Positions 47,798 to 54,261 of a DNA stretch of 64,000 bases are shown piece by piece. Made by a program: the position numbers and the translations under genes. Location: NCBI RefSeq assembly GCF_025639805.1, contig NZ_CP106735.1, forward strand, positions 4,683,501 to 4,747,500, written 5' to 3'. Under the pieces are notes generated by a model that was given only the letters and a program-made list of their open reading frames with translations, did no database searches and had not been told where the DNA came from. The first letter of the stretch is position 1. Each line of letters opens with the position of its first letter. This stretch comes from Reichenbachiella carrageenanivorans. Its GTDB lineage: Bacteria > Bacteroidota > Bacteroidia > Cytophagales > Cyclobacteriaceae.

Positions 47798-49111
47798 TTA
47801 CCCTTTCTCCTTCCTCTTCTTAAAACTAAAGCCAAACCGCACATTCCAAGGGCTGTTGTAGAGTGGATTGTCTTTGTGCATGAAATTGTACAAAAGAGAG
47901 ATTTGGGCCTGGGTATTTTCTCCCAGATTAAACCTTCGTTCTAAACCTGCCAGCAAACTTTGGTTCCAAGCTACTCTTCCGTTGTCCGAAGCTACCATTG
48001 GTTTAGCTGCCAGAGATTCAAACTCTAGGTGGGCATGAAAACCCTTGAAAAGAAAATACTCTGTAAAGACACGATAACCATAAACTTGCGTTTCCTGCGC
48101 CTGGCCCAGCAGGTCATCTATTTCTCCGTTTAATCTATAGTTGCCTCCGATACCCACATCCCATTTTTTATTGATCCGATAGGCCAATTCCGGATTGAGG
48201 TCAATGGAGGTCTGCTGATCGATATGAATCTGAAAAGTACCTCCAAAAACCAACCGCCCCCAAAAACGTGTACCCGCGAGTGAATTGCGCTTAGTGGCCG
48301 TAGACAAGTCATTGGAATCAACCACTTTGGAGTACTTTTCTTTTAGTTCAGCACTTTGACTCATGGCGTTGGCCAATACCTCTTCCTTGCCTTCAAAGTA
48401 GTTTACTCCTTTTGTCTTTGACTGGTTCACATTCAGTGTTTCATCTGCCAAGTCTTTGTATTGCAGTACTTTCTCTAGCTCTGGATTGTTGGTAGGCAGG
48501 GCTACCTGACCTCTTGCCGTGGCTTCTTTGACTGCTCGCTCCTCTAGTTCCTTTCCATACTTCTCGGACAGTTCTTGTTTTTTTAGTATGATCAGGTACT
48601 CCCGTTTCTCTTTGTCGTCTTCATAGTTTTTGAGACTGTCTTGGTAGTCTTTTAGCTCGCTACGATAGCCTATGATTTTGTCATTGAGGCCTGTGTACTT
48701 GTCGTAATAGTAATTACCCTCCAGTCGATCCTTCGAATACTCCAGCAACTCCTTTTTGGATTGCTGTTCGACAGAGTCCCATTTGGCTATTTCTTCCTCG
48801 CTATACCACTCATTGGTGAATAGGTAATGTTGCTTTTGCAATCTTCTAACCCTGCTCGTACTGTCCTTGGGCCACTCGGTATTTTTCAACGCATCCAAGC
48901 TATCCCTCATGGCCTTGTACTTTTTTCGCTGCTCTTTCACAAAGGCTTTGTTTTCTTTGGTGATTTGATCGAGTTCGGCTTTGTTCTTTTCTACTTCGCC
49001 AATGGTATTGCCGCGCGTGTTTTCGAATAGTTTGATATCGAAGGTTTGACCGTGAGAGGTAAAAACCACACACAGTAAAAGCAAGCACAGGATGTAATGA
49101 ATGTTTTTCAC
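47798..49111 (-). CDS. exported coiled-coil protein with C-terminal beta-rich (outer-membrane-like) domain, unknown function
   Basis: The 437-residue protein has a signal peptide (1-21), a long charged coiled-coil region (about 30-265) and a C-terminal region (280-437) of alternating strands with aromatic ends (RLVFGGTFQIHID, WDVGIGGNYRL, GYRVFTEYFLF, WNVRFGFSFKK), as in small outer-membrane barrels. I do not recognise a family. A periplasm-spanning coiled coil with an outer-membrane barrel anchor is the simplest reading. It has no cotranscribed neighbour. Confidence 0.75.
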   Translation of the reverse strand: MKNIHYILCLLLLCVVFTSHGQTFDIKLFENTRGNTIGEVEKNKAELDQITKENKAFVKEQRKKYKAMRDSLDALKNTEWPKDSTSRVRRLQKQHYLFTNEWYSEEEIAKWDSVEQQSKKELLEYSKDRLEGNYYYDKYTGLNDKIIGYRSELKDYQDSLKNYEDDKEKREYLIILKKQELSEKYGKELEERAVKEATARGQVALPTNNPELEKVLQYKDLADETLNVNQSKTKGVNYFEGKEEVLANAMSQSAELKEKYSKVVDSNDLSTATKRNSLAGTRFWGRLVFGGTFQIHIDQQTSIDLNPELAYRINKKWDVGIGGNYRLNGEIDDLLGQAQETQVYGYRVFTEYFLFKGFHAHLEFESLAAKPMVASDNGRVAWNQSLLAGLERRFNLGENTQAQISLLYNFMHKDNPLYNSPWNVRFGFSFKKRKEKG

Positions 49112-49393
49112 GGACTTCTAGTATCACTACAAAAATGATGTATTTATACTTTTCATAGCCTACAAAAATCATAAAAGGTGGTATTGATTTTCAAACTCTC
49201 TCGGGCTCATTTGTAGCGACCCTCAGTTGGTCGTACGTCCGCTAAGCCCCCCAAAATGGATAGAACGTCCGCTCAATCATAAATAATCCAATTTACAACT
49301 GTCAATGTTAGACTATGGATTGATGACTGGTCTCGTACAGCATATTTTCTACCTATTGGTTCGATTAGGATTATGATTTAATGGCAGGGCTAT
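49112..49393. other. intergenic stretch, no gene seen
   Basis: Low-complexity AT-rich sequence. ACGTCCGCT occurs twice (about 49225 and 49265); nothing else is evident before the first REP palindrome. Confidence 0.4.
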
Positions 49394-49421
49394 AGCACGC
49401 TTTGCAAAAGCGCGCCAGTGG
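49394..49421 (+). repeat. REP-like palindrome, copy 1
   Basis: A 28-base unit starting AGCACGCTTTGC and ending GCGCCAGTGG. CGCTTT and AAAGCG form the stem around GCA. It is identical to 50297-50324 and inverted at 49672-49694. Confidence 0.85.
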
Positions 49422-49432
49422 GGTTTCATTTC

Positions 49433-49636
49433 TTACTTTTCATCAAAAGAGGAGAGCATTCGCTCAAATAACCAAGCTACTATCAAAGGGGATATTAATA
49501 GATAAACTATTGTCTTAGGTGTAAACTGTTCTTTAATTGTAGTAGTACCATCAAAATATGAAAAACCTAGTCCCAGCATAAGAGCAAAGACCAGCAATAC
49601 AAAGTACATCGTGAATAAGCGTTTTTTATTTTTCAT
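49433..49636 (-). CDS. small membrane protein between REP palindromes
   Basis: From the ATG at 49636 it encodes 67 residues with two hydrophobic segments (about 8-27 and 42-58). An upstream ATG at 49666 adds 10 residues. I know no family. The gene is bracketed by REP copies in opposite orientation (49394 and 49672), so it may be a passenger of the REP/RAYT unit. Confidence 0.55.
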   Translation of the reverse strand: MKNKKRLFTMYFVLLVFALMLGLGFSYFDGTTTIKEQFTPKTIVYLLISPLIVAWLFERMLSSFDEK

Positions 49637-49671
49637 AAGGTACAGGTTTAAATTGAGTATATCCAACTCAT

Positions 49672-49694
49672 CTGGCGCGCTTTTGCAAAGCGTG
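49672..49694 (-). repeat. REP-like palindrome, copy 2 (inverted)
   Basis: The plus strand reads CTGGCGCGC, then TTTTGCAAAGCGTG, the exact reverse complement of the core of copies 1 and 3. It lies 6 bases after the transposase stop. Confidence 0.85.
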
Positions 49695-49700
49695 ACAAAT

Positions 49701-50246
49701 CTAAGTGAGCATTTGTAATGCGATCAAACCTGGTAACCCTGCATAATCTTTAGCACTGCTATATACATAGTGCTCTGGCTCACATACATATCCTTCTTCC
49801 ACTGGGTTTTGATGTATATAATTCAAACGTTGGTCAATCATATCATTGGATGAAAGATGAATGGGATGATATCCATCTTGCCAAACCTTATAATTCACTC
49901 CCTTTCTCACACGCCTAGCGGCAAATGCAAATTTCTTCAACATCCACTCTCGTCGGCTTTCATTGATCTGCCCAATCATTTCAATGAGCCGCTTACTAGT
50001 GAACTTCTTTATGTCTCTAATGATCTCTTCCAACTTAGCAACTTCCAAACTCACAATAGCATGCCAATGATTACTCATGATTGCATAGGCATGAACCTTT
50101 AGCCCCTTGTTCAATTGGCAATGTTTAAGTGATTCTACAATAACCTCTTTATATGCTGGCCTGGTCAATAAATCCACCCAATCCACTACCGTGATGGTTA
50201 TGAAATATAGTTCTCCGGTAAGGTTAGCTTTATATTTTTCGGACAT
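49701..50246 (-). CDS. REP-associated tyrosine transposase (RAYT, Y1_Tnp family)
   Basis: The 181-residue protein carries the IS200-type HUH motif (His60-Trp-His62 in MSNHWHAIV) and the C-terminal catalytic Tyr in LNYIHQNPVEEGYV, the standard RAYT form. These single-stranded DNA transposases act on REP palindromes. REP copies at 49672-49694 and 50297-50324 bracket the gene in opposite orientation, within 60 bases, supporting the assignment. The gene appears intact. Confidence 0.92.
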   Translation of the reverse strand: MSEKYKANLTGELYFITITVVDWVDLLTRPAYKEVIVESLKHCQLNKGLKVHAYAIMSNHWHAIVSLEVAKLEEIIRDIKKFTSKRLIEMIGQINESRREWMLKKFAFAARRVRKGVNYKVWQDGYHPIHLSSNDMIDQRLNYIHQNPVEEGYVCEPEHYVYSSAKDYAGLPGLIALQMLT

Positions 50247-50296
50247 GAATTAAAGATAGATGCTACTTCATTGTATTACAAATACTTTGGAAAATC

Positions 50297-50324
50297 AGCA
50301 CGCTTTGCAAAAGCGCGCCAGTGG
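50297..50324 (+). repeat. REP-like palindrome, copy 3
   Basis: Identical over 28 bases to 49394-49421, 50 bases upstream of the transposase start on the opposite side to copy 2. Confidence 0.85.
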
Positions 50325-50344
50325 AGACAATTCCAGCGATGCCC

Positions 50345-50740
50345 TTAATCCTTCCTAAGCTCCTTATTCAAATAACCACCTATGACGAAAACATACTCTT
50401 TACCATCTCTTTTGATCATAAGTGTATCACTATTCATATTTTTCTGAAGGTAATCACCTTCCTTCAAAAAGTAATTCAAATCATACGGATCATACTTATA
50501 ATTCCTAGCACCCAATATTGCAAATGTATTGCCATCACTGTTTAATTCAACCAGCGAAGCAGATTGATACGGTTTAATACTTGTAACCTTACCTTCAATT
50601 TCATCAGTGGTTTTTATGTTGGGATATTGATCATCCATCCAAACATTCCCAATAATAAATATTGCACCAAATACAACAAACCCACCAACCATGAGCTTTA
50701 TAAACTGGCCCCACTTTTTATCATCATCAATTGAAAACAT
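50345..50740 (-). CDS. small membrane-anchored protein, possible immunity protein of adjacent tip
   Basis: A 131-residue protein with one membrane segment (about 13-33) and a soluble domain of beta character (GKVTSIKPYQSASLVELNSDG, EYVFVIGGYL). No family is recognised. It begins 5 bases after the stop of the upstream gene (50746-51177), which looks like the C-terminal tip of a polymorphic toxin; immunity genes occupy this place. That role is an inference from position. Confidence 0.6.
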   Translation of the reverse strand: MFSIDDDKKWGQFIKLMVGGFVVFGAIFIIGNVWMDDQYPNIKTTDEIEGKVTSIKPYQSASLVELNSDGNTFAILGARNYKYDPYDLNYFLKEGDYLQKNMNSDTLMIKRDGKEYVFVIGGYLNKELRKD

Positions 50741-50745
50741 ATTTT

Positions 50746-51177
50746 CTACTTTTTATAGTAATCTGTAAACCCAACATTAAAATTACCCGATGGTCCAGGA
50801 GGAGACATACCAACAATTTTCGATACGCCTATGATAAAATGTCCTGACTTAGTTTTAGCAATTGACAATCCGCCACCAAGTTCTAGATATGCTGACATCC
50901 CAATACTTCCAGAAAATCTAAACCCATTAAAATCATTAAGGGTGAGATTATTAGAATTTCCGGTGTAATAGTAATTTGTTAGAACAACAGAAACTCCAAC
51001 ATCCAAGCCTACAGCAAGCCCCGCATCTGCAAGCAATCGACTTTTCCCTCTATCAGGACCTGAAAGCATAGTGAGTTTCGAATGTGAGGTTATATCCGCA
51101 CCACCTGCTACTACAACATCAAAGTTGATCGCATAGGACTGAGCATCAGGTAATGTTCCATTGGTAATTCTGTTCAT
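50746..51177 (-). CDS. orphan C-terminal tip of a polymorphic-toxin-like protein (tip A)
   Basis: From the ATG at 51177 it encodes 143 residues, but the frame is open further upstream to a TGA at 51253-51255. The extension reads FCGVSGAV, three variable residues, GGSE, then STWDLFNY. The same FCGVSGAV and GGS(D) occur, with a different following sequence, in the second such gene (58425-58778). A constant peptide followed by unrelated tails is the mark of polymorphic-toxin tips. The tail is Gly-rich with a hydrophobic GLAVGLDVGVSVVL stretch and no recognised catalytic motif. The body of the toxin is missing, so it may be a silent cassette or pseudogene. Confidence 0.5.
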   Translation of the reverse strand: MNRITNGTLPDAQSYAINFDVVVAGGADITSHSKLTMLSGPDRGKSRLLADAGLAVGLDVGVSVVLTNYYYTGNSNNLTLNDFNGFRFSGSIGMSAYLELGGGLSIAKTKSGHFIIGVSKIVGMSPPGPSGNFNVGFTDYYKK

Positions 51178-51609
51178 GTTGTAGTTGAAGAGATCCCAAG
51201 TGCTAGGTTCACTCCCCCCTGATGGATGAACTGCTCCACTTACTCCACAAAATCAACCCGACTCCACAGCACCAGACTTCAACTTTCCATCACATAAAGA
51301 ACTTCTTTACCCGTCTAAATTAGCCCTTATTTTTTTCAGTTGAAAAAGAAAAGAGTAGACGTTTTTTGGAAGGGCAAAAGCCGTTGCAAAATCATCTTTT
51401 TGATGGACTCCCATTTTCGGGTTTTGTCCTTTCAAAAAATGATCCTGGGTTGAAGGGATGGAAGATCCCTTTGGTTGTGGGTTGGTATGCGAGCCGCCTG
51501 CGAGTGTGAACGAAGGCCAGCCAGAAGAAGGGCTTTTGCCCGACTGGCTGTGGGTCTTTTGACCCGACCGTTAGGGAGCCGAAGAGAGCCTGCAGGCTCG
51601 CACAAAATG

Positions 51610-51684
51610 GGGAGTGGTTTTTACTTTTCTCCCATCTGCCGAAGGCTTTTTTCTTTCAATTGAAAAGTAAAAAAAGAACTCCCG
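51610..51684. repeat. long hairpin in element end
   Basis: TTTTTACTTTTC (51618-51629) pairs exactly with GAAAAGTAAAAA (51662-51673); outside them GGGAGT and ACTCCC also pair. The same structure recurs at 59235-59309. Confidence 0.65.
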
Positions 51685-51933
51685 TGACGAGGAACGTACT
51701 GGCAGCAAAGGGAAGAAAATGCAAATGGCCTTGCGTGTGGGCTAAATATGCGCTGCACTCTGATACCTATTCCCTGCTGTGCCTTGGCTAAAGCTGGATT
51801 TCTTTTTCAACTGATCAGTGTGCTGCGCATGTTTTAAGGCGGGGGATTTGCATTTTTCTGGACTGCAGTCTGACGGGCGTACCGCAGGAACACCGCTTTT
51901 CCTGCAAATGATTCGGACTTCTACTGCCATTTC

Positions 51934-51953
51934 CCTGCCTGACGGCAGGCAGG
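51934..51953. repeat. CCTGCCTG/CAGGCAGG palindrome
   Basis: Arms CCTGCCTG and CAGGCAGG around ACGG. The same arms lie inside the first recombinase gene at 54106-54126, and both recur in copy 2 (59559-59578, 61731-61751). Confidence 0.7.
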
Positions 51954-52185
51954 TCTGGCGACCCCTAGGGACACCAGCCGCTACTATTTCGGCCTTAGAC
52001 TACAATTGGTTTGTACACACAAAACTACATACTTGCTACGCTCTGTTTTCTCCTACACCCCCTCTGGCTACACTGATTTTCTCTCACTTGGATGTAATTT
52101 GCTTGTAACACACATCCAAGTTGTGCCATTTGGCACACTTTTCAACAGATTGAACACTGTAAAATTTCCATTATCTTTAAGATTA

Positions 52186-52299
52186 ATGGAACTGCTAAAA
52201 GACATAGCTATCAACCTTATTTCTGACACAATTTGGGTATTAGGAACTGTTGCTATTTATCACTTTGCCCTTTTCAAAAAAAAATCATCCCTGTTGTGA
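52186..52299 (+). CDS. possible 37-residue membrane peptide
   Basis: ATG at 52186 starts MELLKDIAINLISDTIWVLG and ends in KKKSSLL after one hydrophobic segment. A TATCTTTA tract lies just upstream, like a Bacteroidota -7 box. It is too short to be certain; it is convergent with the recombinase gene. Confidence 0.3.
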   Translation: MELLKDIAINLISDTIWVLGTVAIYHFALFKKKSSLL

Positions 52300-52369
52300 T
52301 TGGCTAACAAATTTATTCGAACTTAATACGACTTCTCTCCAATCAAAAAGACCTTCACTTAGTTAAAGG

Positions 52370-53239
52370 TTACCGCAACGGATGGAACTGATCCAGTGAC
52401 TTTTTCAGGTCTTGCATGCTTACCCGTTTGTAGCGCTCTGTACTGTTGATATTGTTATGGCCGGCCATGTACTGCACTTCGATTATGTTCTTCTGCTCGA
52501 TCCAAAGGGCGATTACGGAGCTTCTAATGTGCATGAGGTTCTTGTACCTGGGGTAACGTTTTCTTAGCTGCTTGTTCAAGTCGCACACCATTTCTTTTAT
52601 GCCAGGATTACTGCCTGTGCTAAAGATCAGTTTCTCACTTTTGATAGGTGATTTCTCCCGAAGCTGTGGCAGGATTTCTTTGATGTACTCTTGCAGTGGC
52701 AGGATCTGGTGAGCTTCCAGTTTCAGGGTTCTTTTCATTGCTCTGCCTGTCTTTTTGATGTAAACCGTCCCTTTGTGCAAGTCAATGTCTCCAGGTTCTA
52801 TCGCTTCCAGTTCATCTAATCTCATGGCCTGATAGATTGCTAATCCTAGCAGGGTTTTATTCCGCTTCTGGACAATCGTTTCGGTTGGATAATCAACATA
52901 GATCGTATTGAGTTCCTTTTTATTCAGTAGGTCACTTGGCAACTGGTAAGTATCGCCTTTGATATACAGTCGTCTCGCTGGATTCCTGGTTATCTCGTTT
53001 CTGCCCTGTAGATACTCATAGTAGTATTTCACACCTCTGATGTAACTGTTGAGTGTATGGGTACTTCGCTCTTTCTGTTTTAGGAGCTTGACGTAACTCA
53101 ATAAATCTACATACTCACAAGTCTCTACAGTCAGGTTCTCACTTTCCAACCACTTCACAAAATGATCCTGGTAATGCTGGTAATCTCCCAACCCTGTAGG
53201 ATGCTTGATTTTAGTCTGTAGATACGCCTTGTAACTCAT
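52370..53239 (-). CDS. tyrosine recombinase 2 of the element
   Basis: A 289-residue integrase with an N-terminal SAM-like core-binding domain (about 1-100) and a catalytic domain. Catalytic Arg lies in QAMRLDELEAI, Lys in VYIKKTG, and the C-terminal His and Tyr in YMAGHNNINSTERYKRV. The usual HxxR box reads MHIRSSVIA, so the first His is shifted or lost and the second is Ser, which may lower activity or make it dependent on its partner. It starts within the end of the first recombinase gene (29-base overlap). Confidence 0.88.
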   Translation of the reverse strand: MSYKAYLQTKIKHPTGLGDYQHYQDHFVKWLESENLTVETCEYVDLLSYVKLLKQKERSTHTLNSYIRGVKYYYEYLQGRNEITRNPARRLYIKGDTYQLPSDLLNKKELNTIYVDYPTETIVQKRNKTLLGLAIYQAMRLDELEAIEPGDIDLHKGTVYIKKTGRAMKRTLKLEAHQILPLQEYIKEILPQLREKSPIKSEKLIFSTGSNPGIKEMVCDLNKQLRKRYPRYKNLMHIRSSVIALWIEQKNIIEVQYMAGHNNINSTERYKRVSMQDLKKSLDQFHPLR

Positions 53240-54191
53240 AGGTGAGGTGTAAATAGGTTTGTGTACTTCTGATCCGTTGATGACCTAAAAACTGGCTGAT
53301 GTTCTCGATACCCATTCCAGACTGTAGCAAGTGAGTGGCAATGCTGTGCCGTAAGGTGTGGAGTCCTATTTTCTTGTCTTGTAACTCTGGATTATCTGTT
53401 TTAATTATAAGTGCTTTAAACACCTTGGATACTGCTGTACTGCTTATTCTCTTTCCCTGATTATTGATCAGGAAGGACGTTTGTTCTGCTTCTGCTATCG
53501 AGGATCTGCAGTGCTGCAGGTACAGTTCAAAATCTTGTTTTTGCTGATCCATAAATGGTACATACCTGGCTCTATTGTTCTTTGCTTTTCGGATGTGAAC
53601 TAGCTGTTTGTCGAGTAATATATCATTGACATTCAGATTGATTCCTTCTTGACTTCTCAACCCACAACCGTAGTAAAGACTCAGTATCGCTCTTTCTCTT
53701 AGTCCAGTTATTCCTTCATCACAAGCATTGTAGAGCTGATCGATTTCATACAGGCTCAGTACTTCCTTTTCTGCTATTTCTACTCGCTCCAGTTTCAAGT
53801 CGATCTGTAAACTTCCTTGTCCTGTTTCTTCTAAATAGTTGCTGAACAGATTCAGGTTTCGGATGTGGCCATTGAGTGTTGAGCCTTTCAGCAGCTCTCC
53901 AGTCACTTGGCTCCTTCGCTGCTTTAGAGTTTGATAGTAGCTTCTGATTACTTCTTTGGGTACTAGCTCCAATGTGGTAACCTTTTTTTCTTTCAGGTGA
54001 AAAAAGAAGGGTTCTAGCTGCTTGGGCAGTCCTTTTACTGTACTCTCAACATAACCTATGATTCCCAACCACTCTTGATAGCCTTCTAGAACTCTTTTGT
54101 ACAAGCCTGCCTGCCGGACAGGCAGGTATGACGTTTTTGTATTTACCCCTCTTGCTCTTTCCGATGTTATACTGTTATACTTCACTTTCAA
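53211..54191 (-). CDS. tyrosine recombinase 1 of the element
   Basis: The 326-residue integrase has all active-site residues: Arg in CGLRSQEGINL, Lys in HIRKAKNNRARYVP, HTLRHSIATHLL, FLGHQRIRSTQTYLHLT. It resembles XerC/D-type and Tn-associated recombinases. Near the N-terminus, residues 22-28 (LPVRQAG) come from a CCTGCCTG/CAGGCAGG palindrome inserted in frame at 54106-54126. It overlaps the second recombinase gene, so the two are translated together and may act as a heteromer. Confidence 0.92.
   Translation of the reverse strand: MKVKYNSITSERARGVNTKTSYLPVRQAGLYKRVLEGYQEWLGIIGYVESTVKGLPKQLEPFFFHLKEKKVTTLELVPKEVIRSYYQTLKQRRSQVTGELLKGSTLNGHIRNLNLFSNYLEETGQGSLQIDLKLERVEIAEKEVLSLYEIDQLYNACDEGITGLRERAILSLYYGCGLRSQEGINLNVNDILLDKQLVHIRKAKNNRARYVPFMDQQKQDFELYLQHCRSSIAEAEQTSFLINNQGKRISSTAVSKVFKALIIKTDNPELQDKKIGLHTLRHSIATHLLQSGMGIENISQFLGHQRIRSTQTYLHLTYELQGVSTD
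54106..54126. repeat. palindrome inserted in frame in recombinase gene
   Basis: CCTGCCTG and CAGGCAGG arms around 5 bases. It is translated on the minus strand as LPVRQAG. The arms match those at 51934-51953. Confidence 0.75.
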
Positions 54192-54261
54192 GGGCTGTTT
54201 TATTTGATTTCAGAGCGTATGAGTAGATTAAGTATAACATTTCAGTCATGTTATACTTATG

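Larger units (their letters stand above)
51256..52185. other. structured non-coding end of the element
   Basis: About 930 bases without a credible gene and with a base composition unlike the neighbours. It includes a long imperfect hairpin at 51610-51684, a palindrome at 51934-51953, and many short inverted repeats. It could be the recombination end of the element, a structured RNA, or decayed coding sequence. Confidence 0.5.

Noticed and set aside
51475..51663. Open frames in the structured element end (51475-51663, 51742-51930, 51818-52108 and copies)
   Set aside because: They overlap each other on both strands, have low-complexity basic composition and no recognisable domain; chance frames in GC-richer DNA.
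51256..52185. Group II intron or retron
   Set aside because: No reverse transcriptase gene in the element and no recognisable domain V-like hairpin.
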